Source: Agaricicola taiwanensis
GTDB taxonomy: Bacteria > Pseudomonadota > Alphaproteobacteria > Rhizobiales > Methylopilaceae
Assembly (NCBI RefSeq): GCF_014635245.1
Contig: NZ_BMCP01000001.1
Location: 682,001-746,000 of the forward strand
DNA: 64,000 nucleotides
Direction: 5' to 3'
The notes under the pieces were generated by a model, which was not told the origin of the DNA, made no database searches, and was given only the letters and a program-made list of their open reading frames with translations. How positions within the stretch are numbered: position 1 is the first letter of the stretch; the number at the start of each line of letters is the position of its first letter. A program made the translations under genes and the position numbers. Shown here piece after piece: positions 1-8,583 of the stretch.

Positions 1-32
1 TACCCGGGAGAGCCGATCCAACTTGAGGCATC

Positions 33-890
33 ATGTCAAAAGCCGTTTCCCTCCAGGACCGTCGCCCCTGGCTTATCGCCTTTTTGCCGGCCGTTTTCCT
101 GTTCGTTTTCTTCGGCCTGCCGAATGCGATGCTGCTGTCCATCAGTTTCCTGAAGACCGAGGCGCAACAACTCACCGGGGAGCTGACGCTCGACAACTAC
201 GTCTTCCTCTTTACGGAGCAGACCTATCTTGAGGCCCTTCTGCGCACATTCTTTGTCGGCGTCAGCGTGGGCATACTGGATGTGGTGCTGGCTTTTCCTC
301 TGGCCTATTTTCTCGTGCGGACCAACTCCCGCTGGCGTGGACTTCTGATCGCTTTGGCGCTCGCGCCGCTGCTCGCCAGCGTCGTGGTGCGTACCTACGG
401 GTGGTATGTGATCCTGAACCGTTTCGGCGTCGCCAACGACGTGATGCTGTGGTTGGGCGTGATCGAGCAGCGCCTCACCTTGATGCCGTCCACCGGCGCG
501 ATCATCATCGGGCTCGCTCATTCGCTGCTGCCCTATGCGGTTCTGACCCTGATGGGCGCCTTGGGCGGCATCAATCCGTCGCTCGAAAAGGCGGCCATGA
601 GCCTTGGCGCCAGCCGCTTCCGCTGCTTTGTGGAAGTGGTCTTGCCGCTGGCTCTTCCGGGCCTCATCGGCGGCTTCATCCTGTCGTTCTCGGTTGCGAT
701 CTCGGCCTATGCCACGCCCGCAATCCTCGGCGGGCCGGCCACCCAGGTCATGGCGACCGCCATCTACGGTTTCATGACGCAGCTGCTCGACTGGTCTATC
801 GGCGCCGCCATGGCGGTTGTGTTGATCGTCTCGTCCTTGCTCCTGTTCTATCTCGCCGCCCGCGCCGGTGCGCGGACGGCGAGCTTGTGA
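33..890 (+). CDS. ABC transporter permease, PotB type
   Basis: Inner-membrane permease of a spermidine/putrescine-type ABC importer, 285 residues, the usual PotB length. Hydrophobic segments run through the whole protein. The cytoplasmic coupling (EAA) loop is visible around residues 187-206 (EKAAMSLGASRF followed by a LPLALPG stretch). The ATG at 33 is followed at once by a short basic stretch and the first membrane segment. It is the first of three adjoining transporter genes; the substrate-binding protein is not in the window and probably lies upstream. The neighbouring RraA-like protein and M20 hydrolase suggest an amide or amino-acid derivative rather than a polyamine as substrate, but that is inference. 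Confidence 0.9.
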   Translation: MSKAVSLQDRRPWLIAFLPAVFLFVFFGLPNAMLLSISFLKTEAQQLTGELTLDNYVFLFTEQTYLEALLRTFFVGVSVGILDVVLAFPLAYFLVRTNSRWRGLLIALALAPLLASVVVRTYGWYVILNRFGVANDVMLWLGVIEQRLTLMPSTGAIIIGLAHSLLPYAVLTLMGALGGINPSLEKAAMSLGASRFRCFVEVVLPLALPGLIGGFILSFSVAISAYATPAILGGPATQVMATAIYGFMTQLLDWSIGAAMAVVLIVSSLLLFYLAARAGARTASL

Positions 891-900
891 GGAGACCGCC

Positions 901-1719
901 ATGTCCTTTCTGCGTGTCTCGCCCTGGAGTGCCCTGAAGATCGCGGTCGGCGCCGTCTATGCCTTCATGCTGACGCCAATCCTGATCACCGCCGTGGTGT
1001 CGCTGAACGCGACCAATCGCTCGCTGTTTCCGCCGCAGGGCCTGTCCCTGCGCTGGTGGGGCGAGGCCTTTTCGCCGGAATGGGTCGACCCCCTGATATT
1101 CAGCCTCAAGCTGTCGGCCGTCTCGGCCGTCCTCAGCCCGTTGATGGCGCTGCCTCTGACCTTCGCCTTGGTGCGCTACACCTTCCCCGGCCGCCAGGCG
1201 CTCATGGCGCTGACGCTCGGACCACTTCTGTTGCCGGCTCTCGTCACCGGTGTCGCCTTGCTGCAGTTCTTTGATTTCATGGGGTGGCGTGCCTGGATCG
1301 GCTTTCCCGCGCTCGTCGCCGGCCATGTCGCAATCTGCCTGCCATTTGCGGTGCGCACCATCGCCATCAGCTTGACCACGCTGCCGCCAAACCTGGAGCT
1401 GGCGGCGGCAAGCCTCGGGGCATCGAAGCTGCGCACCCTCATGGAGATCACGCTGCCATACATCAAGAACGGCATCGTGGCCGGCGGTGTCTTCGCCTTC
1501 ATCCACTCCTTCACCGACATCAATCTTTCACTGTTCCTGGTGCGTCCGGGAGAGCAGCCCATCACCGTGAAGATCATGGGCTTTCTCGAATACGGCTTTG
1601 CGCCGACCTTGGCTGCGGTCTCGGTCATCACCCTGGTTCTTCCGCTGATCCTCGTCCTGATCGTCGAGCGGCTGACCGGTCTTGGCAACTTTATCTATGG
1701 GGGACGCGGCAATGGCTGA
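901..1719 (+). CDS. ABC transporter permease, PotC type
   Basis: Second permease of the same importer, 272 residues from the ATG at 901. An in-frame GTG/ATG extension back to 868 would overlap the preceding gene and lacks support; the sequence ggagaccgcc just before 901 gives a ribosome site. The EAA loop is seen as LAAASLGASKL near residue 165, followed by a LPYIKNG stretch. About six membrane spans are expected from the hydrophobicity. It ends with an 8-base overlap into the ATPase gene, so translation of the two is probably coupled. Family assignment is firm, substrate unknown. Confidence 0.9.
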   Translation: MSFLRVSPWSALKIAVGAVYAFMLTPILITAVVSLNATNRSLFPPQGLSLRWWGEAFSPEWVDPLIFSLKLSAVSAVLSPLMALPLTFALVRYTFPGRQALMALTLGPLLLPALVTGVALLQFFDFMGWRAWIGFPALVAGHVAICLPFAVRTIAISLTTLPPNLELAAASLGASKLRTLMEITLPYIKNGIVAGGVFAFIHSFTDINLSLFLVRPGEQPITVKIMGFLEYGFAPTLAAVSVITLVLPLILVLIVERLTGLGNFIYGGRGNG

Positions 1720-2791
1720 ATTCGCGCTCGAACTGCAAGGCCTTGAAAAAACCTATGGTGCGGCCCGCGCAGTCGATGGCATCGACCTTCAGGTGCACAC
1801 CGGCGAGTTCCTGACGCTGCTGGGCCCCAGCGGCTGCGGCAAGACCACCACGCTCGGCCTTATCGCGGGCTTTTTCCCACCCACCGCCGGCGAGATCATG
1901 CTGGCCGGCAAGCCCGTGGCCGCCTTGCCGCCCTTCAAGCGTGACATCGGTGTGGTGTTCCAGGACTATGCCCTGTTTCCCCATATGACGGTGGAGCAGA
2001 ATGTCGCCTTCGGCCTCAGGATGCGGCGCCTTCCCAAGGCCGAGATCAAGACCCGGGTCGAGGAGGCGCTGAGTCTCGTGAAGCTAACGGGCCTGGGCGA
2101 GCGCAAGCCCCTGGAAATGTCCGGCGGCCAGCGCCAGCGGGTGGCGCTTGCGCGTGCGCTGGTGATCCGCCCGACGATCCTGTTGCTTGATGAGCCGCTG
2201 TCGAACCTTGATCTGAAGCTGCGCGAGGACATGCGCGTCGAAATCGCCCGCATCCAGCGCAAGCTCGGCATCACCACGGTCTTCGTCACCCATGATCAGG
2301 GTGAGGCCCTCGTCATGTCGGACCGCATCGCCGTGATGAACGCCGGCAGGATCGAGCAGGTCGGCCCGCCCACCGACATCTATGAGCACCCGGCCAGCCG
2401 TTTCGTGGCGCAGTTCATCGGCCGGATGAACTTCTACCAGGGTCGAGTGATGGACGACGCCGGGCGCATCGAACTGGTGGGAGGCAATGTGATTTCAGGC
2501 CACGATGCCCAGGAGCTCGCGGCGGGCACCACCGTGCATGTTGCCGTGCGGCCGGAGCGAACCCGCATATCCAAGGACATGCCCGCTGCAGGCGAGGCTG
2601 TCATGGCGCTCAAGGGTCGCGTCTCCGACGTCCTGTTCCTGGGCGCCGCTCGTGAAGTCCACGTCCAGTATCAGGACGGCCGCTTTGGCTGCGTCGAACT
2701 GCCGAACAATGGCGCGCCTGTGCCCGTCGCCGCGGGCGACGAGGTCTGGATGAGTGCCGATGCCTCCTGTTGCCACGTCCTGCCCGCCTGA
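1712..2791 (+). CDS. ABC transporter ATP-binding protein, PotA type
   Basis: ATPase of the PotBC-like importer, 359 residues. Visible motifs are Walker A GPSGCGKTT (about residue 38), the signature SGGQRQR, Walker B LLLDEPLSNLD, and the switch histidine in VFVTHDQGEA. The C-terminal third is a TOBE-type domain (NFYQGRV onward, then VRPERTRI). The ATG at 1712 gives the conserved start; the longer frame from a TTG at 1682 lies inside the permease gene. The first codons overlap the end of the permease gene by 8 bases. The gene order permease-permease-ATPase is the usual one for polyamine/opine/thiamine (PAAT-like) importers. Confidence 0.93.
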   Translation: MAEFALELQGLEKTYGAARAVDGIDLQVHTGEFLTLLGPSGCGKTTTLGLIAGFFPPTAGEIMLAGKPVAALPPFKRDIGVVFQDYALFPHMTVEQNVAFGLRMRRLPKAEIKTRVEEALSLVKLTGLGERKPLEMSGGQRQRVALARALVIRPTILLLDEPLSNLDLKLREDMRVEIARIQRKLGITTVFVTHDQGEALVMSDRIAVMNAGRIEQVGPPTDIYEHPASRFVAQFIGRMNFYQGRVMDDAGRIELVGGNVISGHDAQELAAGTTVHVAVRPERTRISKDMPAAGEAVMALKGRVSDVLFLGAAREVHVQYQDGRFGCVELPNNGAPVPVAAGDEVWMSADASCCHVLPA

Positions 2792-2814
2792 CACGACCGT
2801 AAGGAAACCCGCTG

Positions 2815-3489
2815 ATGTTCACGTTGAAAGACCTTCCCGCCCAGGTCGATCCCGACCTCCTCGCCCTTCTCGTGAAGGCGGAGCCTGCCACCATCGGTCA
2901 TTTCCGCCATGAGGGCTTCATGGACCCGGATGTGCGCGCGCTTCTGCCAGACCGCCGCATCGCCGGCACCGCCGTGACGATCCGCTTCGCCGGGATGGAC
3001 AGCACCATCGTTCATTACGCCCTCAGCCACATCCGCCCCGGCGATGTGCTCGTCATGGACCGCATGGGGGACCGGCGGCATGCCGCCTGCGGCGGCGGTG
3101 TCGCCTTCGCCGCGCGCGAGGCAGGGGCCGTGGGCATCATCATCGATGGTCCGGCGACCGATATCGCCGAACTGAGGGAGTATGGCCTGCCGGTCTGGGC
3201 GCGCGGGCTTTCGGCCGTGACGGGAAAACGGCAATACACCCACGGAGAGTTCTGCGTGCCCATCTCCTGCGGCGGGGTCACGGTCCATCCCGGCGACGCC
3301 GTGCTGGCCGATGAGAATGGCGTTCTGGTGCTGCCGGCATCGGAGATCGAGCCTGCGGCGAACCGGGCCATCGCCATGCAGCTTGCGGAGAAGAAGACGC
3401 TCGCGCGTGTCGCCGCTGGCGAAAAGATCGCCGATATCAACGGCACCAATCAACGCATCCGGGAAGTGATGGAGAAGGCCGCGGGATGA
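2815..3489 (+). CDS. RraA / HMG-aldolase family protein
   Basis: A 224-residue protein of the RraA/demethylmenaquinone-methyltransferase-like fold, which includes 4-hydroxy-4-methyl-2-oxoglutarate aldolases and the RNase E inhibitor RraA. The core is recognisable: the GDVLVMD stretch near residue 77, then AGAVGIIIDG and the following P-W-A-R-G. In class II HMG/CHA aldolases the loop reads D-G-x-x-R-D; here it is DGPATD, so the usual substrate arginine is a threonine. It may therefore have another function, or the alignment may shift. It sits 23 bases after the ATPase gene and overlaps the M20 hydrolase by 4 bases, so it belongs to the same catabolic operon. Confidence 0.82.
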   Translation: MFTLKDLPAQVDPDLLALLVKAEPATIGHFRHEGFMDPDVRALLPDRRIAGTAVTIRFAGMDSTIVHYALSHIRPGDVLVMDRMGDRRHAACGGGVAFAAREAGAVGIIIDGPATDIAELREYGLPVWARGLSAVTGKRQYTHGEFCVPISCGGVTVHPGDAVLADENGVLVLPASEIEPAANRAIAMQLAEKKTLARVAAGEKIADINGTNQRIREVMEKAAG

Positions 3490-4640
3490 TCCGGGAACAC
3501 ATCGAGGGCTTCACCGGGGAGCTGATGGCCCTGCGCCACGACTTCCATGCCCATCCGGAAATCGGCTTTGAGGAACATCGCACCGCCGGGATCGTCGCCG
3601 AAAGGCTCGAGGCCTGGGGGCTCGACGTGCACCGGAACATCGGTCGCACCGGCGTTGTCGGCGTGCTCAGGGGCGGATCGGGTTCGGGGCGGCGCATCGG
3701 ATTGCGCGCCGACATGGACGCCCTTCCCATGACGGAGGCGACCGATCTTCCCTATCGGTCGAAGCACCCTAATGTGTTCCACGGCTGCGGGCATGACGGC
3801 CACACCACCATGCTCCTGGGCGCGGCGCGTTATCTGGCTGAAACACGCCGCTTCAACGGCACGGCGGTCTTCATTTTCCAGCCGGCGGAGGAGGGGCTGG
3901 GTGGAGCCCGTGCGATGATCGCCGACGGGCTGTTCGACCGCTTCCCTTGCGACGAAATCTATGCCCTGCACAATGCCCCGCATTATCCGGAGGGGACGGT
4001 ATGGCTGCGCCCGGGCGCCACCATGGCGGGCGCTGATTTCTTCGACATCAGACTGATCGGCCGCGGAGGACACGCGGCACTGCCATCGACGACGGTAGAT
4101 CCGATCATCGTGGCGACGACCCTGGCGCAGGCCATCCAGACCATCGTCAGCCGCAATGTCGATCCTTTGCTGCCGGCCGTCGCCTCCATCACTCAGCTGC
4201 ACAGCGGTGCGGCCTATAACGTCATTCCCGATGAGGTTCATCTGACCGGTACGTTACGCGCCCTGGACGATCCAACGCGGGACCTGCTGCGGGCAAGGCT
4301 CGGGGAGATCACCTCCGGTATCGCGACGACCTTCGGAGCAGTGGCTGATATCGATATCCGCGATGCCTTCACCGTGCTGGATAATCAGCCGGACGCCGTT
4401 GCGGCCATTGCGGAGACGGCGCGGGAAGTTCTCGGCCCCGACAAGGTCGTCGATACAGCCGCTCCCTTCATGGGGAGTGAGGATTTCGCCGACATGCTAC
4501 GCTGCGTGCCGGGCGCCTATTTCTTCCTCGGTCAGAAGAACAGCGCGGCCTTGCACAATCCGGCCTATGAATTCGATGACGATATCCTGCCTATCGGGGC
4601 GGCCCTCTTCGCCCGTCACGTCGAGCGCAGGTTGAGCTGA
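3486..4640 (+). CDS. M20 family amidohydrolase (hippurate hydrolase-like)
   Basis: Metal-dependent amidohydrolase of the M20D group (hippurate hydrolase, IAA-amino acid hydrolase, N-acyl-amino acid hydrolase), 384 residues, full length. Metal and catalytic motifs: RADMDALPM, the cysteine-histidine pair in GCGHDGHT, EEGLGGARAM with the general-base glutamates, GRGGHAALP in the dimerisation domain, and MGSEDFADM near the C-terminus. It would split an N-acyl or carbamoyl amide in the cytosol. The start ATG overlaps the stop of the RraA-like gene (ATGA), showing translational coupling. Placement behind an ABC importer suggests it hydrolyses the imported compound; the exact substrate cannot be read from sequence. 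Confidence 0.92.
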   Translation: MIREHIEGFTGELMALRHDFHAHPEIGFEEHRTAGIVAERLEAWGLDVHRNIGRTGVVGVLRGGSGSGRRIGLRADMDALPMTEATDLPYRSKHPNVFHGCGHDGHTTMLLGAARYLAETRRFNGTAVFIFQPAEEGLGGARAMIADGLFDRFPCDEIYALHNAPHYPEGTVWLRPGATMAGADFFDIRLIGRGGHAALPSTTVDPIIVATTLAQAIQTIVSRNVDPLLPAVASITQLHSGAAYNVIPDEVHLTGTLRALDDPTRDLLRARLGEITSGIATTFGAVADIDIRDAFTVLDNQPDAVAAIAETAREVLGPDKVVDTAAPFMGSEDFADMLRCVPGAYFFLGQKNSAALHNPAYEFDDDILPIGAALFARHVERRLS

Positions 4641-4689
4641 AGCAGATTTTGCCGGTGCTTGACCGCGCGCAGCCTGGCGCCTCAGCCAA

Positions 4690-5427
4690 TCAGCCCACGA
4701 TCGAGATCAGGCGGCTCGCACCCATGGTGACTGCTCTCTCGACAGCCCTTTTGGCTTCGGCGGGATCGTGATCGGTGAGGGCCTGCAGCAGCCACCCATA
4801 GGCATTCTCGAGCAATTCGTCCCGATCATTGGGTCCGTACATCAGCCGGAATGATGGCGCGCTCTGGAGCCAGAGGCCTTCGATGATCCGGACCAGAGCC
4901 GGCATCCCCGAGGCTTCATAGACCATGAAGCGAAAGTCGCGGCTGTCGAGAAGCATGCGCTCGACCTCACCGGCTTGCGACGCCGCGTTGAACTGGTTCA
5001 GGACACGCTTGAGCTTGGCGAGCTCCCGCTTCGTGATGCGCTCGGCCGCGCGTTCGGCTGCAAGCCCCTCGACCGCGACCCTGATGTCACGCAGTTCCGC
5101 GTAGCGCTGGGCGTCGAACCGTGGCACCCGCGCGATCTGCCCGGGAATGAGCTCGAAAGCGCGCTCCGCCGCCAGCCGCGACAGGGCCTCGCGCACCGGA
5201 GTGACGCTGGTGCCCAGGGTTTCCGCAAGTGAGATCAGTGAGATGCGGTCGCCGGGCGTGAAGCGGCCCGCGAGCAGGGACGATCGGATGTGGCGTTCGA
5301 CGTGAGTGGAGAGGTTCTCGCGGACATCGCGTTGCAGCGGGGCCACCGGAGCCGCGCGGAGATTGAGAGCGGCATCATCACGGGCCGGCCGTCTGCCATT
5401 CCTGACGCCTGCTTGTGATGGTCTCAC
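4690..5427 (-). CDS. GntR family regulator, FCD subfamily
   Basis: Transcription factor of 245 residues with an N-terminal winged helix (about residues 37-103, including SLAETLGTSVTPVREALSRL) and an all-helical FCD ligand domain (about 108-230). FCD regulators usually respond to small carboxylates or amides. I chose the GTG at 5427 because a strong ribosome site, GAGGAG, lies 5 bases before it; the longer open frame to 5595 begins inside the upstream cobW gene and reads like non-coding sequence. It faces away from nothing obvious: the gene lies between the convergent M20 hydrolase and the cobW-dihydropyrimidinase operon, so it probably controls one or both flanking operons. Confidence 0.9.
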   Translation of the reverse strand: MRPSQAGVRNGRRPARDDAALNLRAAPVAPLQRDVRENLSTHVERHIRSSLLAGRFTPGDRISLISLAETLGTSVTPVREALSRLAAERAFELIPGQIARVPRFDAQRYAELRDIRVAVEGLAAERAAERITKRELAKLKRVLNQFNAASQAGEVERMLLDSRDFRFMVYEASGMPALVRIIEGLWLQSAPSFRLMYGPNDRDELLENAYGWLLQALTDHDPAEAKRAVERAVTMGASRLISIVG

Positions 5428-5591
5428 AATCGCTCCTCGGTAGCGGTGGTTCGAGCGGCTGCGCGAGATGCGCGGCCGCCTGCCACCTGTGTCCAGCCCT
5501 GCCGAAATATCCATTAACCCGCTCAATTGCCATAGGTTCGAAGGATTTTCCGACGGATTATCTACACCTTGCACTCGCCATGAATGACCTT

Positions 5592-6590
5592 TCATCCAGC
5601 TTTCGGGTACGCGGCTTTACGGTCGATCGAGGCGGCCGCTGCATCGCGGACTTCATCCTCGATGGCATCGAGCAGAAGGCCCGGCCAGTCAGGCAGAATG
5701 TCATGGCCGATCAGCACGATCCGGCTGCGGCGGTCGGGCGACGGCCACGCATCAAGCCACTCGGGCTTGTGCACCATGTGCTGCACGGCATGCACGACCA
5801 TCGGTCTGTCCGCTATCTCCTCCAGCGCGATGAGACCCTTGAGACGCAGAAGCCGGTCACCCAGGTGGGCCGCGAGGCCCTCCAGCAGAAGAGGTACCGC
5901 AAGCGCGGGCAGGGGACGCTCGCGCAGAAGCGTTACGGTCGAAAAGCGCTGGCTATGGCGGCGGCCGAACATGCGCGGCATCGTGGCTTTTACGCCCGAA
6001 GCGATCAGAGCGCTCGCGGCTGAACCGTCCCAGTGACATGCATCCGCGACCGTGGCCGCGGGATTGATGGTGGCGAGGATCTCGGTGGTTTCCTCCCGCC
6101 GCGCCTCCTCAAGATCCACTTTGCTCATGAGAAGCACATCGGCCAGGGCGACCTGCCGGCGTGCCTCACCATAGCGCTCAAGTGTCATTTTCCCGGCGAC
6201 GGCATCGACAACGGTCACCACGCCGGCCAGCGTGAAGTCCATGGCGATCACATGGTCCGTGCCCAAGGCATGAAGAAGAGGCACCGGATCGGCGAGGCCC
6301 GAGGTTTCGATCATGACACGTTTGAATGTGATCTCACCTGCGGATCGGCGCCTGTTGAGCTCCGACAGCGTCGACGCAAGGTCGGATGACACCTGACAGC
6401 ACAGACAGCCGTTGCTCAAGGTGACGATGGTTTCGTCGGCGCTGTCGACCAGGTCATGGTCGAGGCTGACGTCACCGAACTCATTGATGATGACGGCGGT
6501 ATCGCGGAAGTCATTGCTTTTCAGGAGGCGAGACAGAAGCGTGGTCTTGCCGCTGCCGAGAAACCCCGTGAGAAGCGTGATCGGTGTCAT
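5592..6590 (-). CDS. CobW/G3E family GTPase metallochaperone
   Basis: GTPase of 332 residues in the G3E/COG0523 group that delivers metal to client enzymes. Walker A is GFLGSGKTT at residues 9-17, the metal-binding C-x-C-C motif is GCLCC near residue 64, an E-T-SGLADP stretch follows, and a guanine-recognition SKVD lies near residue 155. The CobW C-terminal domain occupies roughly 215-330. It overlaps the upstream small gene by 4 bases (ATGA), which in turn follows the dihydropyrimidinase, a zinc enzyme. The operon layout suggests it loads metal into that hydrolase; this link is inference. Confidence 0.9.
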   Translation of the reverse strand: MTPITLLTGFLGSGKTTLLSRLLKSNDFRDTAVIINEFGDVSLDHDLVDSADETIVTLSNGCLCCQVSSDLASTLSELNRRRSAGEITFKRVMIETSGLADPVPLLHALGTDHVIAMDFTLAGVVTVVDAVAGKMTLERYGEARRQVALADVLLMSKVDLEEARREETTEILATINPAATVADACHWDGSAASALIASGVKATMPRMFGRRHSQRFSTVTLLRERPLPALAVPLLLEGLAAHLGDRLLRLKGLIALEEIADRPMVVHAVQHMVHKPEWLDAWPSPDRRSRIVLIGHDILPDWPGLLLDAIEDEVRDAAAASIDRKAAYPKAG

Positions 6591-6907
6591 GAGGTCGTCC
6601 CCGTCACCCCAAGCCGAACAGACAGGCTGTTGGGCTCCAGCCCGAGCATGTCGCGAACAGTATCAAGCAGACCGAGGACGGAACTGCTGTTGCGTGCAGC
6701 GCCCTTTCGAGGAGTGGCGGACCATCGGAAGATGTCTTTCAGAGCGGCGGGCGCAGGACCGATGATCAGAACCACGCTTCCATCAGGCTCCCGCACCGTG
6801 AGGGTGTCTGCATCCTCACGCGGCCCCATGACCTGTGCCGCCCCCCAGAGCACCAGGCTGGCGCTGAGGAGAGCGTGGACACGGGAGATGGCCTCGGCCT
6901 GTTCCAT
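6587..6907 (-). CDS. small protein of unknown function in hydantoinase-cobW operon
   Basis: A 106-residue protein from the ATG at 6907, just 4 bases after the dihydropyrimidinase stop and overlapping the cobW start by 4 bases. The tight spacing on both sides is the main evidence that it is a real gene. The N-terminus is helical and hydrophobic (AEAISRVHALLSASLVLWGAAQ); the middle has TLTVREPDGSVVLIIG, which looks like two beta strands. I do not recognise the family. No cysteine-rich or clear metal-binding motif is present. It could be an accessory or assembly factor for the hydrolase. A longer frame back to 7144 overlaps the hydrolase gene and is rejected. Confidence 0.6.
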   Translation of the reverse strand: MEQAEAISRVHALLSASLVLWGAAQVMGPREDADTLTVREPDGSVVLIIGPAPAALKDIFRWSATPRKGAARNSSSVLGLLDTVRDMLGLEPNSLSVRLGVTGTTS

Positions 6908-6911
6908 CGCA

Positions 6912-8339
6912 TCACAGACAAGGTTCGGAGAGGAAGCGCGGGTCCAGCTTGCGTGGCAGATAGGTTCCGCCGCCTTTGACAGCCTGGAGCGTTCCGTCCT
7001 CGACTGCGATCTTGCCGCGCAGGACCGTGAGGGACGGCCAGACCGCCACCTCATGCCCCTCCCAGGGTGAATAGTCACTCTCGTGCAGTTCCTCGGCGCG
7101 GAGCGTGCGGCGCAGGCTGGGGTCCAGCACCACGATATCGGCATCGCTTCCGGGGGCGAGTGCGCCCTTGCGCGGGTAAAGGCCGAGGATCTTCGCCGCG
7201 TTCGTGGATATGAGGTCGACGAACTTTTCCAGGGAATAGCCGCGCCGCTCCACCATCTGCGTATACATCAGCGACACCCGCGGCTCGACTGCGGCATTGC
7301 CGCCGGTCGTGTCATCGATGCGGTTTCCCTGCAGTTTCCGCTGAAGGCTGCAGCAAAGTTCGTCGGTGGCGATGGTGTTGATGGAACTGTCGAGCGTGCC
7401 GCCCCAGAGCGCGGCCTGATCCTCTTCCGACTTCAGCGAAGGATAGGTGTGATAGATCTGGCCGTTGGGGCGCTTGTAGTCCTCGCTGGTGTACATGATG
7501 TACTGATGCAGCGTTTCCCCATAGATAGGCAAGCCTTTGGCACGGGCGGCCCGGATCGCGGCAACGCCGGTGCTGGCGCTGACATGCATCATGTAAAGCG
7601 CCGTGCCCGGCACCTGCTCGGCGAGGCGGATGATCCGGCGGAACGACAGATCCTCCGAAAGCACATTGTGCACCTCGGCCATGTTCTCAAAGCCGGTGCG
7701 GCCCTCGCGGATCAGCTTGTCATACATGTGCATGACGATGTCATTGTCTTCGGCGTGGATCACCCCCATGCCGCCCTCGGTCGAAAGGACCTTGAACACC
7801 TCCCAGATATCGCCGAAGTCGACCATCCGTCCTCGCGTCGAAGGGCGAATGTCGGTGGTGAAGATCTTGATCGTCGGGTAGCCGGCCTGGATGGTCTCGG
7901 CGATCTGGCCGAACAGATCCGGCGGCAGCTGGCCTTCCACCATCACGTGATAGGAATAGTCGCAGTAGCACTCACCCAGCCAGTCCTGGTCACGCTTTTC
8001 CAGGGTTGCCTGGATCGTGTTGCCGTGCGTCCAGCGCGCGAAATCAATCACCGTTGTGGTCCCGCCGTGAAGGGCGGCGCGACTGACCACGGGGGGCGGG
8101 TCCGACAGTCCGGCGGTGCCATCAGGATTGGGCACATGCCAGCTGCAATGGACGTGAGGATCGATCCCTCCCGGGATCACGATCTTCCCGGTTGCGTCGA
8201 TCAGCCGTGCGCCGTTTTCAGGAGCGAAAGTGCCGGCTTTGGCAACGGCGGCGATTTTCTCGCCGGAAATGGCGATGTCGTAGTCGCCGACGCCATGCGG
8301 CGTGACCACCCTGTCAGAACGAATGATGAGATCGATCAT
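6912..8339 (-). CDS. dihydropyrimidinase / D-hydantoinase family
   Basis: Cyclic amidohydrolase of 475 residues that opens six- or five-membered imide rings such as dihydrouracil or hydantoins. Metal ligands are visible: GGIDPHVH near residue 55, the lysine expected to be carboxylated in GYPTIKIF near 150, histidines in IHAED and MMHVSAS, and the aspartate in IATDELC. The start ATG at 8339 has GGAGG 7 bases upstream; an in-frame start at 8378 lacks this. It heads a minus-strand operon with the unknown small gene and cobW. Divergent from it is the TRAP-amidase operon, with shared control sequence between them. The natural substrate could be any cyclic ureide or imide. Confidence 0.92.
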   Translation of the reverse strand: MIDLIIRSDRVVTPHGVGDYDIAISGEKIAAVAKAGTFAPENGARLIDATGKIVIPGGIDPHVHCSWHVPNPDGTAGLSDPPPVVSRAALHGGTTTVIDFARWTHGNTIQATLEKRDQDWLGECYCDYSYHVMVEGQLPPDLFGQIAETIQAGYPTIKIFTTDIRPSTRGRMVDFGDIWEVFKVLSTEGGMGVIHAEDNDIVMHMYDKLIREGRTGFENMAEVHNVLSEDLSFRRIIRLAEQVPGTALYMMHVSASTGVAAIRAARAKGLPIYGETLHQYIMYTSEDYKRPNGQIYHTYPSLKSEEDQAALWGGTLDSSINTIATDELCCSLQRKLQGNRIDDTTGGNAAVEPRVSLMYTQMVERRGYSLEKFVDLISTNAAKILGLYPRKGALAPGSDADIVVLDPSLRRTLRAEELHESDYSPWEGHEVAVWPSLTVLRGKIAVEDGTLQAVKGGGTYLPRKLDPRFLSEPCL

Positions 8340-8496
8340 CGGAGGCCTCCGACGCATAGGAAAATAAACGCAGACCACACTGAGTGGTGCGGGCGAGTCT
8401 AACGGTAATGCTATACGTCAAAAATTCCGGAGGCAACTGATATGTAAACATTTTTCACCGATAAAAATTTGGGCGAGAAAGTCAAGAAGAAGAGCG

Positions 8497-8510
8497 CATT
8501 TGTACAAATG
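8497..8510. promoter_or_regulatory. perfect 14-base palindrome, candidate GntR-type operator
   Basis: The sequence CATTTGTACAAATG is identical to its reverse complement. Dyads built on TTGTACAA are the kind bound by FCD-type GntR factors, and such a regulator is encoded at 4690-5427. The site lies between the divergent dihydropyrimidinase and TRAP operons. Confidence 0.55.
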
Positions 8511-8531
8511 GCAGCAATCGTGACCAAAAAA

Positions 8532-8547
8532 ATATCATATACGATAT
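8532..8547. promoter_or_regulatory. ATATC-N6-GATAT inverted repeat, candidate operator
   Basis: Perfect 5-base arms (ATATC and GATAT) flank a 6-base AT-rich centre. It ends 7 bases before a TTGACA hexamer that could serve the TRAP operon, so a protein bound here would touch the polymerase site. Confidence 0.45.
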
Positions 8548-8554
8548 ATGCCTA

Positions 8555-8583
8555 TTGACAAAGCTGCAGTAGGTTCGGATGCT
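8555..8583 (+). promoter_or_regulatory. possible promoter of the TRAP-amidase operon
   Basis: A consensus -35 hexamer TTGACA at 8555-8560. Seventeen bases downstream is GATGCT, a poor -10 match, so the promoter is tentative and may depend on an activator. Confidence 0.35.
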
